39,160 nucleotides of DNA from positions 1 to 39,160 of the IMG/VR virus record IMGVR_UViG_3300009705_000039; one strand, written 5' to 3'. The notes under the pieces are model-generated. The model saw only the letters and a list, made by a program, of their open reading frames with translations, ran no database searches and was not told the origin of the DNA. Positions 32,978 through 39,160 of this stretch are shown here, piece after piece. Each line of letters begins with the position of its first letter. Position 1 is the stretch's first letter. Source of the DNA: a virus. A program made the translations under genes and the position numbers.

Positions 32978-33163
32978 ATGACAAATAAAGAGATCATGGA
33001 TCTAATCGACAGCTTAAACAAGCAAATATTAGAGTTATCTAATATAGCTAAGACTTTAGCAACTGAAGTTAGACTTAACAGAGAACTTATAGGAAAGAAT
33101 GCAGAATTAACAAAGAAAATAACAGAAGTATTATCTAACATTAACCAAACTATTAACCATTAA
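32978..33163 (+). CDS. small coiled-coil protein
   Basis: 61 aa, entirely helical with heptads: MDLIDSLNKQILELSNIAKT, LATEVRLNRELIGKNAELTK, KITEVLSNINQTI. It has no cysteine and no membrane segment. It is likely an oligomeric partner for another protein, for example its neighbour, the coiled-coil/membrane protein that begins 10 bp downstream. No family call. Confidence 0.6.
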   Translation: MTNKEIMDLIDSLNKQILELSNIAKTLATEVRLNRELIGKNAELTKKITEVLSNINQTINH

Positions 33164-33173
33164 AGATCAAAAA

Positions 33174-33392
33174 ATGACAGAAAAAACCGTTAAACCTAAA
33201 AAGAAAGGACCATCGTTAGCAAAACAATTAACTATGAAGAAGACTCAAGAGCTTAGATACATCCAACAATTAAAAGTAGCAAACATGAAAGTTACATACT
33301 TAGAGAGAAAATTAGACAGCTCTAGAATATGGACTTTATGTGCTTGTTTAACATTAGTAGTATGTATACTAATGATGTATCAATGGTCTTAA
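33174..33392 (+). CDS. basic coiled-coil protein with C-terminal membrane anchor
   Basis: 72 aa. The N-terminus is very basic (VKPKKKGPSLAKQLTMKK), followed by an amphipathic helix (ELRYIQQLKVANMKVTYLER) and a C-terminal transmembrane helix (IWTLCACLTLVVCILMMYQW). The N-in/C-anchored form resembles small holin-like or membrane-tether proteins. It ends 10 bp inside the next gene. Function unknown. Confidence 0.62.
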   Translation: MTEKTVKPKKKGPSLAKQLTMKKTQELRYIQQLKVANMKVTYLERKLDSSRIWTLCACLTLVVCILMMYQWS

Positions 33393-33574
33393 CACTTAAG
33401 GGGAGGAGGATATCGACTAAAAACAAATCAGTAAGTCAATTAAAAAGACTTGTGAAATGTATTAAGAATGTTCAACGATATCATCCTAACCCTACAGTAG
33501 CAGAGTTTTGTATAACTATGCTTAACAACAAAATAAACAGGATGTTAGTATCCTTGAAAACTAACACCAATTAA
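33383..33574 (+). CDS. small basic hypothetical protein
   Basis: 63 aa from the ATG at 33383. The frame extends up to 33329, but that would overlap the preceding gene by 64 bp, so the nearer ATG, with a 10-bp overlap, is preferred. The product is basic: SVSQLKRLVKCIKNVQRYHP, then NPTVAEFCITMLNNKINRML, and ends KTNTN. A purine-rich tract, GGGGAGGAGG, lies 16 bp inside the frame. Function unknown. Confidence 0.5.
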   Translation: MVLTLKGRRISTKNKSVSQLKRLVKCIKNVQRYHPNPTVAEFCITMLNNKINRMLVSLKTNTN

Positions 33575-33594
33575 ACATTTAAATTTATAAAAAC

Positions 33595-34230
33595 ATGCAA
33601 AACAAAATCAACAGTGGAGCCTTGGACACTATAAAGCCAGGACAAAGTCTACTAGTAAATTGTAGACCAACAGCAAGTGGAGAGAAAATGTACTTAGAAT
33701 TTGCAGAAGCAATGGCAAATAGTCCTTCAAGACTAGCAATGTCAGCGGTAGCAACATTAAATGCAGATGATCCTCAATTTCAACAAAGACCAAGAAGAGC
33801 TTGGACTACAGCAACACCTAAAAGAATGATGGAATTATTTGGAGTTGATGTATCTGATAAGAATCCTAACTGGGATAAAGCTATGGTAAATGATAGAGAA
33901 GTTGACAGTTTACCTTTAAACATTCTTAATCCTTATCACCCTGAATTAGATAAATTCTTCAGAGTACAAATTAGAGAAACAGTTGAACCAAATGAATGGC
34001 AATCAGAAAATGTAAGTACTGCTGCTAAACGAAGAGGTAAAAACGGTGCTTATATTACACATAAGAGCTTTTATATCTTTAGTAATCCAACAGTAGTATT
34101 AGCAGATGAAGATGAAGTTATTGAACACATCACATTAGATGCAGACGCAGTAGAACCAGGTAAAGAACAAACTGCTGAAAAAGTTAATGTTAATACAGGT
34201 GAAATAACTGACCAAACTATGGGAATATAA
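33595..34230 (+). CDS. unknown protein of the replication module, candidate ssDNA-binding
   Basis: 211 aa. The middle is built of short beta strands: KPGQSLLVNCRPTASGEKMY, SFYIFSNPTVVLADEDEV. In between are a basic stretch (QQRPRRAWTTATPKRMMELF, AAKRRGKNGAYI) and an acidic tail (TLDADAVEPGKEQTAEKVNV). The combination of beta core, positive patches, acidic C-terminus and place just before the DNA polymerase genes is what one expects of a phage single-strand-binding protein, but no OB-fold signature can be proven by eye. The function is inferred only. Confidence 0.55.
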   Translation: MQNKINSGALDTIKPGQSLLVNCRPTASGEKMYLEFAEAMANSPSRLAMSAVATLNADDPQFQQRPRRAWTTATPKRMMELFGVDVSDKNPNWDKAMVNDREVDSLPLNILNPYHPELDKFFRVQIRETVEPNEWQSENVSTAAKRRGKNGAYITHKSFYIFSNPTVVLADEDEVIEHITLDADAVEPGKEQTAEKVNVNTGEITDQTMGI

Positions 34231-34247
34231 AAAGATTTAATATATGC

Positions 34248-34278
34248 TTGTATAGTATGTATTAAATGCTTATATTTG
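34248..34278 (+). promoter_or_regulatory. Bacteroidota-type promoter before the polymerase genes
   Basis: TTG at 34248-34250, 20 bases, then TATATTTG at 34271-34278: a full match to the -33/-7 consensus. It lies 18 bp after the stop of the 211-aa gene. The start would be near 34283. The downstream unit ends in a strong terminator at 34391-34417. Confidence 0.72.
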
Positions 34279-34282
34279 TTCC

Positions 34283-34417
34283 AAGCTTAGAGATAGTATA
34301 AAAGTATTTTGCATAATTTTATTCTAATACCTTAAGGAACAACTAAATAATTGACGATGACTATACCTACGGTTGGTCACATGAATGATGAAAGGGGAGA
34401 GAAATCTTCCCTTTTTT
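34283..34417 (+). ncRNA. short promoter-to-terminator transcript or attenuated leader of the polymerase genes
   Basis: From the expected start near 34283 to the intrinsic terminator at 34417 the transcript would be about 135 nt. It can form a stem TGAC..ACC/GGT..GTCA (34358-34361 and 34365-34367 with 34371-34373 and 34376-34379) and a GTATT/AATAC pair upstream. The inverted repeat TTGTTCC (34276-34282)/GGAACAA (34336-34342) overlaps the promoter box. The ATG at 34357 begins only 25 codons. It may be a stable small RNA or a leader whose read-through is controlled, since the 70-aa gene and the polymerase lie just downstream. Confidence 0.48.
34391..34417 (+). terminator. intrinsic terminator before the polymerase genes
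   Basis: AAAGGGGAGA (34391-34400) pairs with TCTTCCCTTT (34405-34414) around a GAAA tetraloop: ten pairs, one of them G-U. The 3' arm runs into six T, then CATTTTT. It is a classic plus-strand rho-independent terminator, unusual in that it stands directly in front of the replication genes. Confidence 0.82.
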
Positions 34418-34451
34418 CATTTTTATATCATTAACAACTAAAACAAATACT

Positions 34452-34664
34452 ATGAAACAAACTTGCTTAACACCTGTTTATGGGACTGAAACCGATAAAC
34501 AAGGGAAAAAAAGAATGTCAAGAACCCACTATAAACTAACTTTACCAAATATCATATCAGATGACTTGACATATGAGATGCAATTCGGGTGGCCTTCACC
34601 AAAAATAGGTCCAAAAAAGACGGAAAGCGGTATTAAAGTACAGTGTTTAGATACAGACTACTAA
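34452..34664 (+). CDS. 70-aa hypothetical protein coupled to the polymerase
   Basis: 70 aa: MKQTCLTPVYGTETDKQGKK, a beta strand RTHYKLTLPNIISDDLTYEM, and a tail with WPSPKIGPKKTESGIKV. It is not recognised. Its stop shares one base with the polymerase start (TAATG), so the two are translationally coupled and may interact. There is an A-rich leader but no clear promoter between the terminator and this gene. Confidence 0.58.
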   Translation: MKQTCLTPVYGTETDKQGKKRMSRTHYKLTLPNIISDDLTYEMQFGWPSPKIGPKKTESGIKVQCLDTDY

Positions 34665-36526
34665 TGATTAAAATAATAAGTCAAACTTCCAAACTATCAC
34701 TAGAAGATGTAGTGTTGTATTGTAAGGATAAACCAGTATTAGGAGTAGATACAGAGACTACAGGCCTAGATTTTATCAAAGATGACATAATAATGTTACA
34801 AATCGGAGATGAAAACACTCAATATATTATAGATGTTAGAGAATGTAATATAAATCCTTTAAAAGAGATATTAGAAAACAAAGAACAGTTAAAGATATTC
34901 CACAATGCTAAGTTTGATCTTAATTTTATAAAGAAATTTGATATACATTGTGAGAATATTTATGATACTATGTTAGCAGAACGAATTCTAACATGTGGTA
35001 AGAAATTATCAGTATCTTTAAAGGAGACAGTAAAGAGGAGATTAAACATAGATTTAAGTAAAGATGCTCAATCTTCCTTCATAAATCACACAGGAGCGTT
35101 TACAGACGCTCAAATAAAGTATGCAGCTAAAGACGTTGAATTACTATCAAAACTTCTTAAAGCGCAAGAAACAAGCATTAAGCACCATAAGCTTGAAAAT
35201 ACTATAAACTTAGAAAATGAGGCTGTTTTAGCCTTCGCAGATATAGAATACAACGGATTAAACATTGATGTAGATAAATGGAAAGAATTAGAGGACAGGA
35301 GTAGATTAGATGCCAAAAGATTAGAAATATGTTTAGATAATATAGTGATAGAAAACGATATGTATAAAGAATTTCTTTATAAATATATACAAGCAGATAT
35401 GTTTACACCAATTGATGAATTAAGAACTGTAAATATTAAATGGACTAGTCCTAAGCAAGTATTAAACGTATTTCAACGTATTATACCTACATTAGATAAT
35501 GTTAATGGCAAAGAATTATATACCTTTAGAAAAGATAATGAATTAATTGATACTTATATACAATATAAAGAAGCGATGAAACTATTCACTTCTTATGGAG
35601 AGAAATTTTTAGAAAATGTTAGAGAAGATAATAAAATTCATACCTCATTTCACCAAATACTGGATACAGGACGAGTAAGTAGTAGTAAACCTAATATGCA
35701 GCAGATACCTGCTGACAATAGATTTAGAAACTGCTTCACAGCTCCCCATGATTGGAGCTTTGTTAGTGCAGACTATAGTTCGCAAGAACTAAATGTAATT
35801 GCCTTTGGGTCTAAGGACCCTGTTTGGTTAAAAGCTCTAGAAGAAGGGCAAGACTTACATTCAACTTGTGCTGAACTAGTATATGGTGAAATATGGATGA
35901 ATAGTGGGACAGATGATTGTACATACTTTAGTCGTAAAACTAAGTGTAATTGTCCTTCACACAAAAAACTTAGAACAAATGTGAAAACTATTAACTTTGG
36001 TTTAGCCTATGGAATGGGCCCAAACAAACTTGCTGCAACTTTAGATATATCTAAGGAAGAAGCTAAACAGTTAATTGATAAGTATTTTAAAGCTTTTCCT
36101 TCAATACAAGGGTTTTTAGATAAACTCGGTAATTATGGGAAGAAATTTGGATACATTAAAACATTTCCACCTTACAATCGAAAAAGATGGTTTACAAATT
36201 GGTACCCTAAGATCTGGAACAACAAATCTGCTATGTTAGAACTTGGGACAATTGAACGAGCTTCAAAGAACACACCAATACAAGGAGCATCTGCAGATAT
36301 GACTAAACGTGCTTTAGTATTAATGCGCGGGCATATAGCTGGGAGTAATGCTCCTGTAAAACTAGTGATGACTGTACATGATCAGATAGATACTATATGT
36401 AAGAATGAGTATTTAGATAACTGGACAGTAATTATGAAGGCGATCATGGAGTATGCAGCTAAAGAGATTGTAGACAATGGCTTGTTAAAAGCTGAAGTAA
36501 CAGTAAGTAACTATTGGGAAAAGTAA
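34664..36526 (+). CDS. polA: family A DNA polymerase with 3'-5' exonuclease
   Basis: 620 aa from the ATG at 34664 (the frame opens 7 codons earlier, but this ATG overlaps the upstream stop by one base). N-terminal exonuclease: Exo I VDTETTGLD (residues about 28-36), Exo II FHNAKFDLNF (about 79-88), Exo III KYAAKDVELLSKL (about 152). Polymerase: DTGRVSSSKPNMQQIP, motif A SADYSSQELNVIAF (about 368), motif B RTNVKTINFGLAYGMG (about 436-451, with the Phe and Tyr of the O helix), motif C VMTVHDQID (about 569). Motif C has HDQ in place of the usual HDE. Between motifs A and B a CTYFSRKTKCNCPSH insert carries three Cys and a His. It replicates the phage genome. The 5'-3' exonuclease domain is absent, as is usual in phages. 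Confidence 0.93.
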   Translation: MIKIISQTSKLSLEDVVLYCKDKPVLGVDTETTGLDFIKDDIIMLQIGDENTQYIIDVRECNINPLKEILENKEQLKIFHNAKFDLNFIKKFDIHCENIYDTMLAERILTCGKKLSVSLKETVKRRLNIDLSKDAQSSFINHTGAFTDAQIKYAAKDVELLSKLLKAQETSIKHHKLENTINLENEAVLAFADIEYNGLNIDVDKWKELEDRSRLDAKRLEICLDNIVIENDMYKEFLYKYIQADMFTPIDELRTVNIKWTSPKQVLNVFQRIIPTLDNVNGKELYTFRKDNELIDTYIQYKEAMKLFTSYGEKFLENVREDNKIHTSFHQILDTGRVSSSKPNMQQIPADNRFRNCFTAPHDWSFVSADYSSQELNVIAFGSKDPVWLKALEEGQDLHSTCAELVYGEIWMNSGTDDCTYFSRKTKCNCPSHKKLRTNVKTINFGLAYGMGPNKLAATLDISKEEAKQLIDKYFKAFPSIQGFLDKLGNYGKKFGYIKTFPPYNRKRWFTNWYPKIWNNKSAMLELGTIERASKNTPIQGASADMTKRALVLMRGHIAGSNAPVKLVMTVHDQIDTICKNEYLDNWTVIMKAIMEYAAKEIVDNGLLKAEVTVSNYWEK

Positions 36527-36573
36527 CTTACTATTTTATTAACTAAATTTATTAACCAATTAAAACGAATATT

Positions 36574-36942
36574 ATGACAGATAAAAGTTTGATTAGAAAC
36601 TTCGTAGCTGAAGTAAAACAGCAAAAGTACTTGAAATCTTTATTTAAAAAGAATACAATAGAGATGGACAATTATTTTAAATACAGTGGTAAAACAACAG
36701 ATGAAATTGACCCAACTGTATTAGAACCTGAACAAGTTAGAGACTTTAGACTTGCTTATGAAGCTAAAAAGATTAAAGGTAAAAATATTCATACAATTAT
36801 GAATAAAACAGATTCATTAATAATAGATTATTTTTACCGTAACCCTAATAAAACCATGACAGATATGTCTGAAGATCTAAACATACCAGTTCACAAGATT
36901 AGAAAAGTAATGAATAAAAATTTAGACAGAAATTCATGGTAA
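36574..36942 (+). CDS. helix-turn-helix protein of the replication module
   Basis: 122 aa. The N-terminal part is charged and helical (SLIRNFVAEVKQQKYLKSLF). The C-terminal 40 residues form a likely helix-turn-helix: IIDYFYRNPNKTMTDMSEDL followed by NIPVHKIRKVMNKNL, the 'mtdiaedLnip..kvrkvl' pattern. It probably binds DNA as a regulator or replication-initiation factor. An ATTAACTAAA leader unit occurs upstream at 36538-36547. It overlaps the helicase start by 7 bp. Confidence 0.65.
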   Translation: MTDKSLIRNFVAEVKQQKYLKSLFKKNTIEMDNYFKYSGKTTDEIDPTVLEPEQVRDFRLAYEAKKIKGKNIHTIMNKTDSLIIDYFYRNPNKTMTDMSEDLNIPVHKIRKVMNKNLDRNSW

Positions 36943-38117
36943 GAACATTAAGAAAAATGAAAACAGACGAAAAGAAAAGTCAAGAACAAAGAAAAGCATT
37001 AAATGCTTGGGCTGAATCCAATTATACTGGCAGTATCATCGCCGGTACTGGATTTGGCAAGAGTAGATGTGGCGTAGCAGCTATTCATCACACTCTTAAA
37101 GATGATCCAAAAGCATCTGCTTTACTTTTAGTCCCTACAACTCAGTTAAAAGATCAATTTATTGAGGAGTTTTATAAATGGAATTTTGATTCTGTTTTAG
37201 AACAAGTAGACATTATGTGTTATCACAGCGCATACAAACTAATGCATGAACATTATGACATAGTTGTATGTGATGAGGTACATTTAGGACTAAGTACAGA
37301 GTATAGAAAATTCTTTGCGCAGAATTCATATGGTAGATTATTATGTATGACAGCAACTTTACCTGAAGAAATTGATTACAATTTAAAATTACAATCATTA
37401 GCACCAATAGTATATTCTATCTCATTAGATGAATGTGTTGAATTGGGACTAGTAGCACCGTATGAAATATATTGTATACCAATTGAATTAACAGAACAAG
37501 AAAGAGCTAATTACACAGTGATTAATCAAGAGTTTGTAAAACATAAGATCCATTTAGGTCCAGACGCTTTTAACATAGCAAAAGCATGCATTGGAAATAA
37601 CAGCGCTCATCCTTTAGACAGGATGCATGCTGCAGGATTTTATAAAGCAATAAGAGAAAGAAAAAGCATAGTAGACACAGCCGACAACAAGATAGAAAAA
37701 TTTAAAGACATAGTTTATACCAATCTAAATAAAAAGATCATATCTTTTGGCGGTAAAAACTCTTTTACTAGTCAGCTTGCTGAAAGCGTGAGTCCTTATG
37801 CTGTTGCTTATCATAGTGGGATTACACCTAAGAAAAGAATTGAAGCCTTAAAAAGATTTACCGACGGAAAAATTAACGTAATATGTTCCACCAAATCTTT
37901 AAATCAAGGCTTTGATGCTCCAGGTGCCAGTATAGGTATTGTATGTGGGTTAACTTCTAAATCTCTATCAATGATACAAAGAGTTGGAAGATTAATCAGA
38001 TATGAGGAAGGCAAGATTGGAAAGATTTATATTATATACGTTAAGGATTCTCAAGAAGAGAAATGGCTGAAAAGCTCAGTAAAAACCTTAAAAAATATAA
38101 AATGGCTCACCCAATAA
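36936..38117 (+). CDS. SF2 DEAD/DEAH-type helicase
   Basis: 393 aa. Motif I GTGFGKS (residues about 37-43), motif Ia LLLVPTTQL (about 63-71), motif II DEVH (113-116), motif III TATLP (139-143), motif V region ICSTKSLNQGFDAPG, motif VI QRVGRLIR (about 348-355). All SF2 motifs are present in the type III restriction/UvsW-like arrangement, without an extra nuclease domain. It likely unwinds DNA branch or recombination intermediates during phage replication. An alternative start at the internal ATG seven codons later is possible. It overlaps both neighbours. Confidence 0.88.
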   Translation: MVRTLRKMKTDEKKSQEQRKALNAWAESNYTGSIIAGTGFGKSRCGVAAIHHTLKDDPKASALLLVPTTQLKDQFIEEFYKWNFDSVLEQVDIMCYHSAYKLMHEHYDIVVCDEVHLGLSTEYRKFFAQNSYGRLLCMTATLPEEIDYNLKLQSLAPIVYSISLDECVELGLVAPYEIYCIPIELTEQERANYTVINQEFVKHKIHLGPDAFNIAKACIGNNSAHPLDRMHAAGFYKAIRERKSIVDTADNKIEKFKDIVYTNLNKKIISFGGKNSFTSQLAESVSPYAVAYHSGITPKKRIEALKRFTDGKINVICSTKSLNQGFDAPGASIGIVCGLTSKSLSMIQRVGRLIRYEEGKIGKIYIIYVKDSQEEKWLKSSVKTLKNIKWLTQ

Positions 38118-38329
38118 AGTGCGAACCGATGAAATTGTCCAGGGCATTGCTCTCTGTAGCTGTAGAATTAGTTACAGAGAAGCATGCACCGGATAACTAT
38201 ACGGAATACGCAACAAGAATCAGCAATTCATTTAATTGTAATTGTTCTCCTGAAGATGTACAGGAGGTTATCGAAAGTACTACATCAGATTTTATAATAA
38301 CCCCTAAAAAATTTGGAAAGAATGATTGA
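38102..38329 (+). CDS. small hypothetical protein
   Basis: 75 aa from the ATG at 38102 (16-bp overlap with the helicase). An earlier in-frame ATG at 38063 would overlap it by 55 bp. Helical: MKLSRALLSVAVELVTEKHA, YTEYATRISNSFNCNCSPED, VQEVIESTTSDFIITPKKF. The NCNC pair and the helical hairpin give no clear family. It overlaps the next gene by 8 bp. Confidence 0.58.
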   Translation: MAHPIKCEPMKLSRALLSVAVELVTEKHAPDNYTEYATRISNSFNCNCSPEDVQEVIESTTSDFIITPKKFGKND

Positions 38330-38504
38330 TATTATTATATTTGCAATCCTTTCGTATATACTTGTTACTCAGGATAATATACGCTTCGCAGATGATGAAA
38401 CCGGACTCTATATGATACTTAGTTGGAAGACTAATTCTCTAGATAAAGAAGGATATAGAGTAGATACTCACTATAAATTAAAACGTATATGGAAATACCA
38501 ATAG
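38322..38504 (+). CDS. small membrane-type protein
   Basis: 60 aa from the ATG at 38322 (a TTG start three codons earlier is less likely). The N-terminus is hydrophobic (IDIIIFAILSYILVT), acting as signal anchor, followed by DNIRFADDETGLYMILSWKT and a basic end (YKLKRIWKYQ). It overlaps both neighbours (8 and 16 bp). Function unknown. Confidence 0.52.
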   Translation: MIDIIIFAILSYILVTQDNIRFADDETGLYMILSWKTNSLDKEGYRVDTHYKLKRIWKYQ

Positions 38505-39022
38505 ATACAGATATATTAAGAGAATATGATTTAAGTGTAGACGACTATATGTGGTTATACTTAACATTTAAACAAGAACTTGAGTTAAGAGATATATTAT
38601 CTCTTTCTCCCAATACATATCAATTAACAACTAAAGGATTTTTAATGACAGATGACATAATAACACAAAAATTTCCAGGCTTTTTCTTAACAGACTTTGA
38701 TGCTATGTTCACAGAACTATGTGAGTTGTATCCTTGGAAAGTAAGAACTGCACAGGGAGTCAGAGTATTAAGAGCAAAGGATCCAAAAGCTAACTCAAAT
38801 AAGAAAGCTAAAAAGAGATACTTTGCAGTCACTAAAGGTCGAACATCTATACATACTTATATCATAGAATGTCTAAATGAACAATTAAAGATTCTAGGAG
38901 ATGGCATATCATATATGCAAAATTTAGAAACATGGTTAAATAATTATACTTGGGAAAAATATGAAAACATAACAAATGATGAAACAACAACCGATCAAAA
39001 GCGAATCACTAGATCCCTTTAA
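38489..39022 (+). CDS. hypothetical protein before the right-edge gene
   Basis: 177 aa, acidic N-terminus (MEIPIDTDILREYDLSVDDY), then MWLYLTFKQELELRDILSLS, 'TYQLTTKGFLMTD' and a basic middle (KANSNKKAKKRYFAVTKGRT). It has a helical C-terminus (ILGDGISYMQNLETWLNNYT) and a Thr/Glu-rich end. The 'L..Y.l.....yl..l........l' layout with a central winged-helix-like 'L..KGFL' is reminiscent of small replication accessory proteins. No family call. It overlaps the next gene by about 47 bp. Confidence 0.58.
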   Translation: MEIPIDTDILREYDLSVDDYMWLYLTFKQELELRDILSLSPNTYQLTTKGFLMTDDIITQKFPGFFLTDFDAMFTELCELYPWKVRTAQGVRVLRAKDPKANSNKKAKKRYFAVTKGRTSIHTYIIECLNEQLKILGDGISYMQNLETWLNNYTWEKYENITNDETTTDQKRITRSL

Positions 39023-39160
39023 AGAAAGAGGATTTAAAAGTATTAACAAAGCTATTAGTGCTTCCTTATACCAAGTAGAAAGTGGGATTAAAGGACAACG
39101 GCTTGTATATCCTAGTAAATGGGCAAGATTAAATAGAAATTTACTTGGAGGATTACAACC
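38976..39160 (+). CDS. start of a DnaB-type replicative helicase-like protein (cut by window edge)
   Basis: An ATG-ATG start at 38976 opens a frame that runs out of the window: MMKQQPIKSESLDPFKERGF, then a SLYQVESGIKGQRLVYPSKW segment and RLNRNLLGGLQP. The closing 'LGGLQP' is the usual entry to the RecA-like C-terminal domain of DnaB helicases ('L..GGLQPGxL...'), and a short N-terminal part is typical of phage versions. Only about 61 codons are seen, so the call depends on the next part of the genome. Confidence 0.55.
   Translation, partial: MMKQQPIKSESLDPFKERGFKSINKAISASLYQVESGIKGQRLVYPSKWARLNRNLLGGLQ

Noticed and set aside
33400-33410. GGGGAGGAGG as an unusually strong Shine-Dalgarno
   Set aside because: No start codon follows at a workable distance, and the genes around it use A/T-rich leaders. 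It lies inside the coding frame chosen for the 63-aa gene.
34357-34434. A 25-codon frame starting at the ATG at 34357, possible leader peptide
   Set aside because: It reads through the terminator hairpin and has no run of any regulatory amino acid. It is kept only as a remote possibility for attenuation.
1-39160. CRISPR arrays, insertion sequences, integrase or attachment sites, tRNA genes
   Set aside because: None seen on either strand by eye. The only tandem repeats are short leader units, a CTA microsatellite and a 9-bp coding repeat.

Overview
The window is part of a low-GC, tightly packed genome of a tailed phage that most likely infects a marine or aquatic member of the Bacteroidota (Flavobacteriia-like). 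Three things point to this host. Perfect Bacteroidota-type promoters (TTG, 19-20 bp, TAnnTTTG) occur on both strands. Gene leaders are A/T-rich and mostly lack Shine-Dalgarno sequences. A 2250-residue virion protein carries repeats of the SprB type, known from flavobacterial gliding adhesins. Large terminase, portal, scaffold, major capsid protein and several fibre-like proteins make the phage assignment secure. The portal length and the presence of an HU/IHF-like protein recall crAss-like phages and their marine relatives, but that placement is inference.

Layout. Everything left of about 30.6 kb is on the minus strand and everything right of about 31.0 kb is on the plus strand, so transcription diverges from 30.5-31.1 kb. 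Reading leftward from the divergence point the order is: GroES-like co-chaperonin, winged-helix protein, small zinc-ribbon and HU-like proteins, packaging genes (candidate small terminase, large terminase, portal), two internal virion proteins, acidic scaffold, major capsid protein, connector-like proteins, an abundant tail/structural protein, a Cys-rich protein, the giant SprB-repeat adhesin, a series of fibre/lectin proteins, and finally a cell-envelope cassette. That cassette holds a secreted outer-membrane-like beta-rich protein, a 56-aa protein, an XhlA-like coiled-coil/membrane protein, another membrane protein, a thioredoxin fold without its cysteines, and the start of a further secreted protein. 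Intrinsic terminators follow the major capsid gene and the 310-aa structural gene.

Reading rightward come many small early-type genes, several small membrane/coiled-coil proteins, a 211-aa protein of unknown function, a family A DNA polymerase with 3'-5' exonuclease, a helix-turn-helix protein, an SF2 helicase, and at the right edge the start of a protein whose end resembles the entry into a DnaB-type helicase domain.

The most unusual content is non-coding. A self-contained, highly folded minus-strand RNA of about 240 nt sits at the divergence point with its own consensus promoter. A further plus-strand stretch of about 500 nt is rich in long, wobble-containing stems and encodes no convincing protein. 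Two more intergenic elements are closed by 11-16 bp stems, and a short promoter-to-terminator unit of about 135 nt lies directly before the polymerase genes. I could not match any of these to a known RNA family by eye.
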